Shown here piece by piece: positions 1-11,356 of a DNA stretch of 64,000 nucleotides. The notes under the pieces are model-generated. The model made no database searches and was not told the origin of the DNA. It was given only the letters and a program-made list of their open reading frames with translations. Made by a program: the position numbers and the translations under genes. This DNA is from Acidobacteriaceae bacterium (lineage in GTDB: Bacteria > Acidobacteriota > Terriglobia > Terriglobales > Acidobacteriaceae), in assembly GCA_003134855.1 (NCBI GenBank), contig PLCS01000008.1, positions 310,001 to 374,000 of the forward strand. The letters are read 5' to 3'. Each line of letters starts with the position of its first letter. The stretch's first letter is position 1.

Positions 1-1430
1 TGCTGGCCGAGAAATGCGGAGCGTGTAAGCAGAAAGACGCGCTTGCCGCCGTTTTCAGCCTTCCAATGATCCTGCACGCCAAGCGTGTGCAGCAGCGGAA
101 ATACATTGGTGTACTCGGCTCCGTTGCCGATGGCCAACTGCTTGTTGCGCAGGATGGCGTCGCCCATGTGCGGCCAAAACTCTTCCGGCTCAGCGCTATC
201 AAGCCAGAAGGCGTCCCATCCCTGCGCAAGCAGCTTGCCGGGCAGGCGATTCCAATAGATGTCGCGCCCTTCGACGTTGCTGGGATCGTAGACATGCGCG
301 CCGGGGATGAGAAGTTTTTTTGCGTCCAGCGTCTTGTAGGTCTCGGATTTCGGATCGAGCATGCCCCAGACGGAGATCATGGTATGCACATTCTCTTTGT
401 GCAGAGCATCGAGATCCTTCGGCACATCGTGGAAGTTGTCGTTGAATTCCGGATCGCCCTCGTTCTTCCACCAGAACCAATCCTGCACCATCGCGTCCAG
501 CGGAATGTGCTCCGCGCGATAGCGCTGCGCGATGCCGGCGATCTCGTCGAGCGAAACATAGCGGTCCTTGGACTGGAAGAAGCCGTAGGACCACTTGGGC
601 AGCATCGGCGCATGGCCGGTCAGGCCGCGGTACTCGTGGATGATCGTATCCATCTCAGGACCGTAAAGAAAGTAGTAATCATCCGACTTGCCGGCGATGG
701 AGCTGAACGTCAGATCGAGCGGAAAGCGATTGTCGACGTAAGTAAGGGCGGCCGTGTTCCACATCAGCGCATAGCCTTTGCTCGAAATCAGCAGAGGAAT
801 CGCCACGTCGGTGTTGTCCTGGCCTAATTCGACGGTTGCGCCGCGATAGTTGAAGAGACCGCTCTGGTGCTGCCCAAGCCCATACAGCGCCTCCGCCAGC
901 ACTGGAGAGAAGCGATCAGTGACTCGATAAGTGCTCTCGCCATTCAGTTGTACCGGCTCATAGGTGCGGGGCAAGCTGTATCCCTCACCCAGCAGCCTAT
1001 CTCCCTTCACCGTGCGAAAATTCAGATTGCCACGCTCAAGATTTAAGCTCACCTCAATCTTGTCCGTCTTGAGCACAGCCGACTTCGTATCCTGAGTGAA
1101 CTGAAAGGGAGCGCCTGCGCAGGATTGGCTGGCATCGAGCATCCAGGGCTTCGGCCCGCTCTGCGCCTCCGCGTCGGGCCTGGCCAGCACGTGGATCACC
1201 GAGTCGCCGCAAACGGTAATGTCGAGCGCCTCGGAACCCACCGTGGCATGAAATCCATGCTCGGACTGCTGCGCCGCAACGGGCGCCAGGCCAGGCCTAT
1301 CCTGGCCGGGCATCTGAGCCACGGCGCTGCTGGCGGTAGAGAACATAGCCAACAGGACCGTGAGGGAAAGGATGCGAAAGACGGCAGGTTTTGTAATGTG
1401 CGTGGGAAGCAAAGCAGAAAAACGGACCAT
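1..1430 (-). CDS. GH31 alpha-xylosidase-like glycoside hydrolase, C-terminus cut by window edge
   Basis: Translating the minus strand from ATG at 1428-1430 gives an uninterrupted frame to base 1 (476 codons), so the 3' end lies outside the window. It opens with a signal peptide (hydrophobic run, then SSAVAQ) and continues through an N-terminal beta-sandwich (about residues 50-230) into a (beta/alpha)8 barrel containing MLPKWSYGFFQSK and, at about residue 411, WLDSAEPEEFW. The Asp of the DSxEP motif is the usual GH31 nucleophile. GH31 enzymes of this shape remove alpha-xylose from xyloglucan; alpha-glucosidase activity cannot be excluded. The next gene in the same direction is a GH95 fucosidase, which fits side-chain removal from fucosylated xyloglucan. 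The enzyme is secreted to the periplasm or outside. Confidence 0.88.
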   Translation of the reverse strand, partial: MVRFSALLPTHITKPAVFRILSLTVLLAMFSTASSAVAQMPGQDRPGLAPVAAQQSEHGFHATVGSEALDITVCGDSVIHVLARPDAEAQSGPKPWMLDASQSCAGAPFQFTQDTKSAVLKTDKIEVSLNLERGNLNFRTVKGDRLLGEGYSLPRTYEPVQLNGESTYRVTDRFSPVLAEALYGLGQHQSGLFNYRGATVELGQDNTDVAIPLLISSKGYALMWNTAALTYVDNRFPLDLTFSSIAGKSDDYYFLYGPEMDTIIHEYRGLTGHAPMLPKWSYGFFQSKDRYVSLDEIAGIAQRYRAEHIPLDAMVQDWFWWKNEGDPEFNDNFHDVPKDLDALHKENVHTMISVWGMLDPKSETYKTLDAKKLLIPGAHVYDPSNVEGRDIYWNRLPGKLLAQGWDAFWLDSAEPEEFWPHMGDAILRNKQLAIGNGAEYTNVFPLLHTLGVQDHWKAENGGKRVFLLTRSAFLGQ

Positions 1431-1527
1431 GGTTGGGTATTCCCCTTTCTTAGCGCGGGTATTACGCGCGTAGTTCGACTTCAGGATGATCGAGTCACTA
1501 CGCTCCAAATGAAACATAGTTGAAGCG

Positions 1528-4050
1528 TCAGCGGAATGCAATCGCATACGACGTTCCGCTTACAAGGCGGATCGCGCCGTCTTTTCCCACGAGCAACGGT
1601 TTACCTGCCGGAGTGCGGATGCCGGCAACAGCTTGCCCTTGCGGCGGAATCAGCCGGATCGCTCCGTTACTCTTCGCGTGCACTTCCAGGGAGACGATCT
1701 TTCCGGTCTTCCATCGCATATCGATAACTGCGCCTCCGCGGATGTGGACTCCTTCGACGGAACCCTCGTACCACTGGTTGGGCAATGCGGGAAGGAGTTC
1801 GACCTCTACGGCATCCGGCATCCAACGCGACTGAACCAAGGCTTCCAGCATTCCGTTCGCCGCGCCCAGGTTGCCGTCAATCTGGAAGATGCCTGGTGGG
1901 TGTGTATCCATCAGGTTGGGAAATGTGGACTGCCGAAACATCACCTGCAGGCTGTCGTATGCCTGCTTGCCGTCGTGCAGATGATCCCAGTAATTCACAA
2001 CCCAGGCGCGCGACCATCCCGTCTGTCCGCCCCTGTTTGCGAGCCGCCGCTCCAGCGACACGCGCGCTGCGTTGGCCAGGTCGGGCGTGTGCTCAAGGGA
2101 GATCTGCGTGCCGGGAAAAAGCGCCCAGAGATGCGAGATATGGCGGTGCCCAGGTTCAGGCTCGTCATAGTCCCGCTGCCATTCCTGCAGTTGACCCAGC
2201 TTGCCGATCGCAAAGGGAGGCAGCTTGCCGCGCGCGTTCTCTACCTGCTTCAGGAAGGCGGCATCTTCGCCCAGGATTTTTCCCGCATCGAGAGTGCGTG
2301 TGAAAAGCTCCCGCAGGATCTCGATATCCATTGTGGGAGCCATTGTTACCGAATGTACGCTCCCATCCGGCAGGCGATAGCTGTTCTCCGGCGAGATCGA
2401 CGGCCCCGTGACCAGATGCCCCGAGCCGTCGTCAACGAGATAATCCAAAAAGAACTGGGAAGCATCGTGCAGAATGGGCCACGCACGATCGCGCAGGAAC
2501 TTCTTATCCAGCGTGAACGCATAGTGATCCCACGCATCGAGTGAAAGCCACGCTCCGCCCATCGGCCAGATGCCCCACTGGTATCCGTCGATCGGCTCGG
2601 CGTCGCCCCACAGGTCCGTGTTGTGATGAATCACAAAGCCGCGCGCTCCATAGTACTCCTGCGCCACTTTCATTCCCGTGCCGCTCGCGGGAGTGCGCAC
2701 CACGTCGATCAGGTTGATCAGGGGCAACATGGCTTCCCCGAGTCCGGCGGGTTCCGCAAGCCAGTAATTCATCTCGGTGTTGATGTTGATGGTCCACTTC
2801 GATCCCCAGGGATTATCGACGCCCCCGGCCCATATTCCCTGTAGATTCGCGGGTAATCCGTTGGGACGCGAGGAGCTGATGAGCAGATAGCGAGCGAACT
2901 GGAAATAGAGTTCCTGCAAGTTGAGGTCGTCGGCCCCCGCGCTGACTCGCTTGACTCTCTCGTCGGTTGGCAGGTCTTCGTTAGCGCCGGACGTCGCACC
3001 AAGATGAAGCGCCATGTTGCGGAACAACGGTTGATAGACGGCCTCTTGCCGGGCGAGAATCTGATCCGCCTTGCGGGTCCGCGCCTGCGCCAACGCGCGC
3101 TCGCATTGCGCCTTGGGATCGCCGCCTGCGAAGGGTCCGCCTTTGTAGTCCGTGGCTGCCGCGATCAGGATTGTGACTGAGTCCGCATCGGCGATGACAA
3201 GCTCGGAGCCTTCCGCATGGACGCTGCCGCCGGTGGGCAACACGAGCGCTTCGCCGGCGAAGCGAATCTGGTCCTTATGATCCGGCCCTTCGCGCAGCAC
3301 GAGGGTGTCCAGCCCGCGCGTTTGGACACTGAAGTCCGCGGGCCGGTCCATGCTGAGCCGGTATCTGATGGCGTCCTTCTTATCGGCGCTGAGGCGCACG
3401 ACAATCACTTCGTCGGGCACGGATGCGAAGACCTCGCGCGTATAGCGAACGCCATTCATCGTGTAGGTCACTCGCGCGACGCCGGAGTCAAGATCAAGCT
3501 GACGGCGGTACTCGCTGATGGTTCCTGTGCTGGAAGAGCGCAGATAGAGGTCGCCCAAGGTGCTGTAGCTGGGCATTCCCGGAGGGATGCCGATCATGTC
3601 GTCCTGGACGAGCTTTTCAGCGGCAGAGATCTTCGCGCCGTCGAGCCCTTGCGACTCGAGCAGCAGCTTGCGAATCTCCGGCACGGCCTCGTGCGCCCGC
3701 GGATTCAGGCGGTTCGCGCGGCTGCCCTGCCACAAAGAGGTTTCGTTCAGTTGCAGGTGTTCATCCGCGCCCGAGGTCCGCGATCCATCCAGCAGGGGAG
3801 CGTTCTGACGGGAAAACTGCTCGTCTCCATTGTTCTTGCCGGAGTTTGCTCCGCCAAAAACCATCGCGCCCAGGCGGCCGTTTCCTATGGGAAGAGCATG
3901 ATCCCAGATGGGAGCGGGAGAGCGGTACCAAAGCACATCGCGTGAGCTTTGAGCAGCCGCCTGCCCCAGCAGATCGGAGTGCGCGAACAGGAATGTGATG
4001 CCTGCAAGCGCGCCCAGTAGTACGAATCGGTTCTTTCTCATCTTACCCAC
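1528..4050 (-). CDS. GH95 alpha-L-fucosidase / alpha-L-galactosidase
   Basis: 840 residues with an N-terminal signal peptide, the usual size for GH95. The N-terminal domain opens with the family signature WDHALPIGNGRLGAMVFGG. The (alpha/alpha)6 barrel holds NINTEMNYW (the paired Asn of the catalytic site, about residues 419-421), SPENSY (general acid Glu at about 551) and FQIDGNLGAANG (Asp at about 725). All catalytic positions described for the Bifidobacterium enzyme AfcA are therefore present. The family acts by inversion on alpha-1,2-linked L-fucose or L-galactose of glycans such as xyloglucan. It lies between a GH31 and an acetylesterase on the same strand with short gaps, so co-transcription is likely. 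Which sugar is released cannot be read from the sequence. Confidence 0.92.
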   Translation of the reverse strand: MGKMRKNRFVLLGALAGITFLFAHSDLLGQAAAQSSRDVLWYRSPAPIWDHALPIGNGRLGAMVFGGANSGKNNGDEQFSRQNAPLLDGSRTSGADEHLQLNETSLWQGSRANRLNPRAHEAVPEIRKLLLESQGLDGAKISAAEKLVQDDMIGIPPGMPSYSTLGDLYLRSSSTGTISEYRRQLDLDSGVARVTYTMNGVRYTREVFASVPDEVIVVRLSADKKDAIRYRLSMDRPADFSVQTRGLDTLVLREGPDHKDQIRFAGEALVLPTGGSVHAEGSELVIADADSVTILIAAATDYKGGPFAGGDPKAQCERALAQARTRKADQILARQEAVYQPLFRNMALHLGATSGANEDLPTDERVKRVSAGADDLNLQELYFQFARYLLISSSRPNGLPANLQGIWAGGVDNPWGSKWTININTEMNYWLAEPAGLGEAMLPLINLIDVVRTPASGTGMKVAQEYYGARGFVIHHNTDLWGDAEPIDGYQWGIWPMGGAWLSLDAWDHYAFTLDKKFLRDRAWPILHDASQFFLDYLVDDGSGHLVTGPSISPENSYRLPDGSVHSVTMAPTMDIEILRELFTRTLDAGKILGEDAAFLKQVENARGKLPPFAIGKLGQLQEWQRDYDEPEPGHRHISHLWALFPGTQISLEHTPDLANAARVSLERRLANRGGQTGWSRAWVVNYWDHLHDGKQAYDSLQVMFRQSTFPNLMDTHPPGIFQIDGNLGAANGMLEALVQSRWMPDAVEVELLPALPNQWYEGSVEGVHIRGGAVIDMRWKTGKIVSLEVHAKSNGAIRLIPPQGQAVAGIRTPAGKPLLVGKDGAIRLVSGTSYAIAFR

Positions 4051-4054
4051 GCAT

Positions 4055-6064
4055 TCAGTAGGGTCTCTGGCTATCTGTCATGCCGGGCCATGTATCGGTC
4101 CGGAAGGGACCGGCCGGCAGCCCGGCTCCGTTGAACAGGGTCGCCGCCGGATTTGATTGCCAGGCATAGCGAACCTCTTTGGGGTTGGGCACCAAGGGAG
4201 AGGAGACAATAATTGTTTTGCCCTTGATTTGCGCATCGGCCCAGTACCACTTCCGGTCCTCTCCGGCGATGGCGAACTCTTCCAACTTCGCTCCCTTCAC
4301 CACCAGGCCGCCGTCCGTGTGCGCGAAGTGTAATCGGATTTTGCCGGGATGCCGGTCGACCGATTTCAGAGTCGGACCCGAATCAACGACCTTCTTGCGA
4401 TATTGGTTTGCCAGCGCGCACAGGGCCAGGCGCTCGCCCACGGGCTGCTTGTCCTTGGCATGAATGTTGTCCGCGTCGCCTGTGTCGATGGTGACGGCCA
4501 GGCAGGAATTGGGCACGCTGGCCGCCGTGATCGCCTGCGACTCGCGCGTCTCGGTCCACTCATCTCCGTCAACCGGCGTCGCGCTGTGCGGCTTGAATGC
4601 AGGAAGGCTGACGATGTAGAAGGGGAAATCTCCCTGGCCGAAGAGCTTGCGCCAGTCGGCGATCATCACCGGAAGAATTCTGCGGTACTGAAAGCCGCGT
4701 GGCGAGTTCTGTTCGCCCTGGTACCAGAGCGCGCCAGTGATCGAAAGCGGCGCGATGGGCTTCAGCATTCCCTCATAAAGAACGGCGGGCATGACGGGCC
4801 AGTTCTCGTAGGCGATGGGCAGGGGCTGCGGCGGGCGTGCATCCAGGCTGAGCTTGCCCTTCCACTTGCCGGCCAGCGGAATGCTTGTTTTGTCTCCCAG
4901 CAGCAGGTGCAACACCTCAGGCTTGCCAAGGAATCCGCCGTCCGGCTTGGTCTTCAGCACGCGAATCGCGATGACGTTCTTTCCGGGTTTGAGCACCGCG
5001 CCAAAGAGGGGATAGACGCGCGGGTTCTCCACCCATGCGCTGCCGCCGGCCGATTTGCCGTTGATGTACACCGTATCCATCCGCTCGATGGAGCCGAGGA
5101 AGAGCAGAGGCATCCCCGCGGGCAGCGGATCCGGGAGGACAATCTCTCTGCGAAACCAGGCCAGAGCGGGCGTCTCGGGCACACCAAGTTCTTTGAAGCC
5201 GCCGGGAATATCAACAGGCGTCCAGCTTGAATCATCCAGATCGGGAGCAGCCCAGTTTTCCTTGAGCCCGATGTCGTACTGGTCATACCAATGCATCACG
5301 TAGTTGCCGTATTCGGGCGCACCCTCGGCAGCCAGCCTCTGCAGCTCCGCCAACGGAATATCGAAATCGTGAAGGGGGCGAAGAGCCTCGGCGCTCGTCC
5401 ACGACTCGGCGGGCGTTCCGCCCAGCGCATCCACGACCATGCCGATGGGGACATGAATCTCGTTCTGGACCTTGCGTGCGAAGTAATACCCAACCGCTGA
5501 GAGCCTGCCCGCGGTCTCCGGAGAGACAGTCTTCCAGTTTCCTGAGATCACATCGTTATGCCGGTAGGCAGGATGTCCCTCCACGGAGAAAAACCGTATC
5601 TCCGGGTAGTTGGCAGTCTTCACATCTTCCGCCCCGTTGCGCGCAAACTGGAGCGGCAGGCCCATATTAGACTGGCCGCCGCACAGCCACACATCGCCAA
5701 CCAGAACGTTGTGCAGTTCCACGGTCTCATGGCCGGTGATCTTGAGGATGTAGGGGCCTCCAGCGGGAGGCGGCTGAATCGTCACCTGCCAGCGGCGGTC
5801 CGCTCCCGCGACGGCAGATGCGGCTTGCTCGCCAATCTGTACCTGAACGTGATCGCCCGGTTCTGACCAGCCCCAGATGGTATTGGCTTTGCCGCGCTGC
5901 AAGACCATGTTGTCGCCGAAGATCGGGCTGACGAAGGGCTGCGCCTTGAACACCTGGGGTGGTATCGGCGGCATGCCCGGCGTGTTCTGGGCCGAAGCAC
6001 TGCAACTCAGCGCAAGCAGGATGACTGTTGCAGCAGCAGCAATACGTAGATATTTTGAAACCAT
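4055..6064 (-). CDS. SGNH (sialate O-acetylesterase-like) carbohydrate esterase
   Basis: 669 residues from ATG at 6064. GGGAG eight bases upstream and the signal peptide that follows decide this start over an in-frame ATG 33 bases further upstream. Block I is WLCGGQSNMG (Ser about residue 132), the central block is ALWYQGEQN, and the catalytic Asp/His pair lies in DTGDADNIHAKDK. A jelly-roll beta-galactosidase-like domain is inserted in the middle (from about DDSSWTPVDIP to FLGKPEVL), as in many polysaccharide-locus members. Such proteins deacetylate plant glycans more often than sialic acid, and the neighbours support hemicellulose. It ends four bases before the GH95 start, so the two are probably translated from one message. 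Confidence 0.88.
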   Translation of the reverse strand: MVSKYLRIAAAATVILLALSCSASAQNTPGMPPIPPQVFKAQPFVSPIFGDNMVLQRGKANTIWGWSEPGDHVQVQIGEQAASAVAGADRRWQVTIQPPPAGGPYILKITGHETVELHNVLVGDVWLCGGQSNMGLPLQFARNGAEDVKTANYPEIRFFSVEGHPAYRHNDVISGNWKTVSPETAGRLSAVGYYFARKVQNEIHVPIGMVVDALGGTPAESWTSAEALRPLHDFDIPLAELQRLAAEGAPEYGNYVMHWYDQYDIGLKENWAAPDLDDSSWTPVDIPGGFKELGVPETPALAWFRREIVLPDPLPAGMPLLFLGSIERMDTVYINGKSAGGSAWVENPRVYPLFGAVLKPGKNVIAIRVLKTKPDGGFLGKPEVLHLLLGDKTSIPLAGKWKGKLSLDARPPQPLPIAYENWPVMPAVLYEGMLKPIAPLSITGALWYQGEQNSPRGFQYRRILPVMIADWRKLFGQGDFPFYIVSLPAFKPHSATPVDGDEWTETRESQAITAASVPNSCLAVTIDTGDADNIHAKDKQPVGERLALCALANQYRKKVVDSGPTLKSVDRHPGKIRLHFAHTDGGLVVKGAKLEEFAIAGEDRKWYWADAQIKGKTIIVSSPLVPNPKEVRYAWQSNPAATLFNGAGLPAGPFRTDTWPGMTDSQRPY

Positions 6065-6139
6065 GAGTTCAACTCCCTTTCCAGCAACGCACTTCAAAGT
6101 GAAATATCGAAGGCACCCCTACTGCGCGGCCTTCATCCT

Positions 6140-6805
6140 CTAATCCCCGCTCCAGTCCCTCAAACGCTCTGGTTTGTAATGGATGTCGGAGAAGGTAGCT
6201 GTTGAGCCGCCGCCGGTTGGCGACTGCGACGAAAACCCGAATTGCAGATCCTGCTCCGGGCCGAGGTTGAGGGCGCGAGTCAGCGACCATCTCTTGCCGT
6301 CCGCCGAGTAATATAAGAAGATCGTCTGCCCCGCCTTGACGACTTTCATGTAGACGCTGTTGCCCTCGATCGCCGCGCCCGTACAGTCGTCCGAGAGTCC
6401 GCGCGTGACAACCGTGACGATCGACGGCTTCATTTCGTTCGACATCTCGAAGGCGAATTTAACCCAGTTCTTGTCGTTTGCATAAAGGGCGAGCACGCCC
6501 GCGTCGAATCGCGACTTGAAATCGACTGTGACTTTCGCGCTGAACCAGAAATCCTTCGGGCCCGGAAACAGCAGGATTGGCGACTTTTCTGCATCCTCAC
6601 CGTTGGTCGGCGCAACATACCAGTCTGTTTTCTCCGCCGACTTGATGGTCAATACTCCATCCTTCACTGTCCAGTCGGCAGGATTGTTGCGCCAATGGGA
6701 GGTTGAGGGAAATCCCGGGGAAAGTGGAACGTTAGCAGGAGGAACCTGCGCAATCGCAGCACAAGAGACAACTGCCGCGATGAAGAAAAGAAAAAAATTC
6801 CGCAT
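6140..6805 (-). CDS. Secreted DUF1349 (concanavalin-like) protein
   Basis: 221 residues with a clear signal peptide (MRNFFLFFIAAVVSCAAIAQ). The mature part matches DUF1349 as I know it: an NNPADWTVKDGVLTIKS opening, then beta strands rich in aromatics (FWFSAKVTVDF, DAGVLALYANDKNWVKFAFE, VYMKVVKAGQTIFLYYSADG) and a final FGFSSQSPTGGGSTATFSDI strand. The fold is a concanavalin-type jelly roll usually taken to bind or process sugars; no catalytic residues are obvious. It lies between the SGNH esterase and the GH3 gene on the same strand, suggesting a helper role in glycan binding. Confidence 0.8.
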   Translation of the reverse strand: MRNFFLFFIAAVVSCAAIAQVPPANVPLSPGFPSTSHWRNNPADWTVKDGVLTIKSAEKTDWYVAPTNGEDAEKSPILLFPGPKDFWFSAKVTVDFKSRFDAGVLALYANDKNWVKFAFEMSNEMKPSIVTVVTRGLSDDCTGAAIEGNSVYMKVVKAGQTIFLYYSADGKRWSLTRALNLGPEQDLQFGFSSQSPTGGGSTATFSDIHYKPERLRDWSGD

Positions 6806-6899
6806 ATGTCACATCCTCACGTTGTTCGCTGCTTCTGAAAAAGCCGGTGCGGCAGCCAAAGGCTACACAAGTCCTTCGCCAAACCGCGTCGCGGCGTTC

Positions 6900-9551
6900 C
6901 TACTCAGGCAGCGTCTTCGTCCCCACTACCTGGAACGTCCCCGTCGCCGCTGGCGCTCCTGTATCCGGCTGGCCACCGCCAATTGATACCGAATAGGCGC
7001 CTTCCGCAATGATCGGCTCGCCCGCTTCGCTTACCATGCTCAGATCGCGATCCTTCAGCTCGAAGCTCACCTTTCGCGATTCACCTGAGTTCAGGTGAAC
7101 GCGCTTGAAGCCGCGCAGGGCGCGCATCGGGGCACCAGGCACGCTCGGGAAGCTGAGGTAAAGCTGCGCGACTTCATCGCCCTCGCGCTTTCCCGTATTT
7201 GTCACCGTCACTTCTGCCGTCAGCGGGTCGCCGGCGCGGATCGCAGCCTTCGGGAGCTTCAAATTCGTGTACGAGAACGTTGTGTAGCTCAAGCCATAGC
7301 CAAACGGGTACAGAGGCTTGCCCTTGAAGTAGCGATAGGTGCGGTTCTGCATCGAATAATCTTCGAATTGCGGCAACTGATCGATTCCGGTGTAGAACGT
7401 CACCGGCAGCCGGCCCGCGGGATCATTCTTCCCGGATAGAGTCTCCGCAATGGCAGCGCCGCCCTCTTCGCCCGCGTACCATGAATCGAGAATCGCGTTC
7501 ACGTGCGCATTGGCCCAGTTCACCGCCAGCGCGCTTCCGTTCGCCAGCACCAGGATCACGGGCTTTCCCGCCGCCGTCACAGCTTCCAGCAACGCCTCTT
7601 CGGGTTTCGGAAGATCAATGCTGGTGCGGTCGCCGCCCTTGAAGCCCTCCTCGCTGACCGGCATATTTTCCCCTTCGAGATCGCTGGTAATCCCGAGGAC
7701 CGCAAGGACAACATCCGCGTTCTTCGCCGCGGTGACCGCCTCAGGGTTAGGTCTGGGATCGTACTTCGCCCAGAACATCTGCGCATCGACTGGCCCCTTC
7801 TCGTTCAGCTCATACCTGACTCTGACGGCCGCTTTTTTGCCTTGCTCCAGGTGAGTGTGCCCGGCCTTTGCCGACGCGTGTTCACTGTCGAGGTACTCCA
7901 TTGCAAGTGGTTTGCCACCGGCCATGACCATCACGGAATTGCCCTTCGCGCGCACGCCGATACTGTACTCGCCGGTTTCAGGGGCGGTAATAAAGCCCTC
8001 CCACGTGACGGTAAGCGGAAACTTGCCCGCGGCCTCCTGAGGAACGCCCTCCGTCTTCAAATCGACGGTGCTCACCTGTTTCGTTGCAAACACGGTGCCC
8101 TTGTCCATGAAGCCGCCTCCAGTGGAGAACGTGACTGTCAGTCCCGGTTTTCCGTCAGGCGTAGTCAGCGCGGACTCCGGCACTATATCTCCATCGGTGC
8201 GCAGAAACTGCGTTCCCGGCACAAAGGTGATCTGCGCTTGAGGGAACTCCGCCTTGAGTCCTTCAAGCACCGAAACGGTGTGCGACGGCGTGCCGTTGTA
8301 GTTGCCGAGCAGATACTTCGTCTGGTCGGCCAGAGGCCCCACGACCGCAATCTTGATTGCGCCCTGCTTCAGCGGAAGAGTGCCGTCATTCTTGAGCAGC
8401 ACCATGGACTCGCGGGCAAGAGCGTGCGCCAGCGCGCGATGCTCGGCGCTGTCAAGTTCCTTCTCGTCGATCTTCGAATACGGAACCATCTCCGGCGGAT
8501 CGAACATGCCCAGCTTCATCCGCGCGGTGAAGAGCCGGATCACCGCCGTATCGATCTCGCTCTCCTTCAAAAGGCCTTGCTTGTAGGCATCGTAGTACGC
8601 CCTGTAATCGTGGTCGTCCTTGACCTTTGCGAAATCGATGCACTCGTTATCCAGGCCGCGCTGAATGGCCAATGCGGAAGCCTCGGGCTGCGTCTTCGTA
8701 AAATGATGATCGCGGAAGATGTTGACGACGGCATCGCAATCGGAGACCACGTAGCCTTGGAAGTTCCACTTGCCGCGCAACTGGTCCTGCAGCAGAAACT
8801 CGTTTGCGCAGGCGGGCTGCCCGTTAATGCTGTTGTAGGCGCACATGACAGAGCCGGCCTTGCCCTCGGTGACCGCCGCGCGGAATGCCGGCAGGTAGGT
8901 GTCCAATTCGTCATGCTTGCTCACCTTCACGTCCGCCGTGTGGCGCGTCGGCTCGGGTCCACTGTGCACCGCGTAGTGTTTCGGCGTTGAAATGACGCGA
9001 TAGTACTTCGGATCGTCTCCCTGCATTCCGGTGACGAAGGCGACGCCCATGCGCGCCAACAGGAACGGGTCTTCGCCGTAAGACTCCTGGCCGCGTCCCC
9101 AGCGAGGATCGCGAACGAGATTGAGATTCGGCGCCCAGAAATCAAGGCCTTCGAAAACATTGCTGTGCCCGTCGCGCATCGCCTGGGCGTGCTTGATTCT
9201 TCCTTCGGTCCCGATGGCCGTGCCCATGCGGTGAACTGAATCCGGATCGAAGGTGGCGGCCAGGCCAATTGGCTCGGGAAACTCCGTGACTCCGGGCCGC
9301 TGCACGCCATGCAGGGCCTCGCTCCACCAGTCGTAATCCGGCACTTTCAAGCGCGGCACCGCGCGCGACTGATTCACCAGTTGCGAAACCTTTTCTTCCA
9401 CCGTCATGCGGTGAACCAGATCGGCGGCGCGCTCTGCCGCGGAGAGCGCGGGGTTCATATATGCTGGATTGTCAAGGCTTTGGGAACACAGACTGCCCGC
9501 GCACAAGAGAGTAATGATCGCAACTGGAATTCGGAAGTCAGCTTTTCGCAC
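6900..9551 (-). CDS. GH3 beta-xylosidase/beta-glucosidase with PA14 domain
   Basis: 883 residues from GTG at 9549-9551, with AGGAGA close upstream; a signal peptide follows. The N-terminal GH3 barrel contains KHYAVHSGPE and the nucleophile motif YVVSDCDAV (Asp about 271). The second GH3 domain follows, interrupted at about residues 475-600 by a PA14-like beta-barrel (FITAPETGEYSIGVRAKGNS) that usually lines the active site and sets substrate length. A fibronectin-III-like domain closes the protein. The YNSINGQPACANEFLL region is typical of the beta-xylosidase / alpha-arabinofuranosidase branch of GH3, so xylosidase is favoured but not proven. The 397 bases upstream hold only hairpin repeats and its promoter. 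Confidence 0.9.
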   Translation of the reverse strand: MRKADFRIPVAIITLLCAGSLCSQSLDNPAYMNPALSAAERAADLVHRMTVEEKVSQLVNQSRAVPRLKVPDYDWWSEALHGVQRPGVTEFPEPIGLAATFDPDSVHRMGTAIGTEGRIKHAQAMRDGHSNVFEGLDFWAPNLNLVRDPRWGRGQESYGEDPFLLARMGVAFVTGMQGDDPKYYRVISTPKHYAVHSGPEPTRHTADVKVSKHDELDTYLPAFRAAVTEGKAGSVMCAYNSINGQPACANEFLLQDQLRGKWNFQGYVVSDCDAVVNIFRDHHFTKTQPEASALAIQRGLDNECIDFAKVKDDHDYRAYYDAYKQGLLKESEIDTAVIRLFTARMKLGMFDPPEMVPYSKIDEKELDSAEHRALAHALARESMVLLKNDGTLPLKQGAIKIAVVGPLADQTKYLLGNYNGTPSHTVSVLEGLKAEFPQAQITFVPGTQFLRTDGDIVPESALTTPDGKPGLTVTFSTGGGFMDKGTVFATKQVSTVDLKTEGVPQEAAGKFPLTVTWEGFITAPETGEYSIGVRAKGNSVMVMAGGKPLAMEYLDSEHASAKAGHTHLEQGKKAAVRVRYELNEKGPVDAQMFWAKYDPRPNPEAVTAAKNADVVLAVLGITSDLEGENMPVSEEGFKGGDRTSIDLPKPEEALLEAVTAAGKPVILVLANGSALAVNWANAHVNAILDSWYAGEEGGAAIAETLSGKNDPAGRLPVTFYTGIDQLPQFEDYSMQNRTYRYFKGKPLYPFGYGLSYTTFSYTNLKLPKAAIRAGDPLTAEVTVTNTGKREGDEVAQLYLSFPSVPGAPMRALRGFKRVHLNSGESRKVSFELKDRDLSMVSEAGEPIIAEGAYSVSIGGGQPDTGAPAATGTFQVVGTKTLPE

Positions 9552-9771
9552 ATTTCTCCTAAAAGACCAAATTGGTCGATTTCAGATCAGATGAAAGGTC
9601 ACGCTTCATGGAAAACCGGCCTTGGATTTTCCATAAATCATCATAGTCCCTGGCGCCTGTGGTGAAAGTCGAAATGCCGAAAACCATCCCTCAGGGCAAT
9701 TGGTTCCTGCATCAATAATGTCCTCGCGCCGTCCCTACGGGACTCCGCAACGAACTTGTGGAATCCCTTTT

Positions 9772-9790
9772 CCCCACGCTGAAGCGCGGG
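9772..9790. repeat. Short palindrome, CTGAAG-centred
   Basis: CCCCACGCT and AGCGCGGGG pair with one mismatch around a GA loop. The same centre (CTGAAG) recurs in the hairpin at 9880-9899, so the two look like members of one interspersed palindrome family. Confidence 0.55.
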
Positions 9791-9879
9791 GCTAATCAAC
9801 TCTGCGCCTCCGGCGCGTTCGTGCGGACATTACTTATGCAGTCCTCAATAAAGCCCGTCTTTTCCTATCAACCATTTAC

Positions 9880-9899
9880 GGCACGGCTGAAGTCGTGCC
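9880..9899. repeat. Short palindrome, CTGAAG-centred
   Basis: GGCACGGCT pairs with AGTCGTGCC with one mismatch around a GA loop. It lies 49 bases downstream of the esterase stop codon (the esterase is on the minus strand), so it could also help end that transcript, although no T-run follows in that direction. Confidence 0.55.
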
Positions 9900-9948
9900 C
9901 TTTCAAAACCTGACTTTCACCACAGGCTGCTTAGCGCTCAGAGGAGCT

Positions 9949-11343
<1,395 letters not shown>

Positions 11344-11356
11344 TTATTCTTGAATT

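Larger units (their letters stand above)
9552..9948. other. Intergenic stretch with hairpin repeats
   Basis: No gene is visible between the GH3 gene and the CE1 esterase gene, both on the minus strand. The stretch holds at least two REP-like palindromes with a GA loop (annotated separately) and a short GCGCCTCCGGCGC palindrome near 9815. The promoter of the GH3 gene should lie at its left end. I see no RNA gene. Confidence 0.6.

Noticed and set aside
66..827. Plus-strand frame over the GH31 gene
   Set aside because: It is an antisense shadow; the minus-strand reading gives a clear GH31 protein with signal peptide and catalytic motif.
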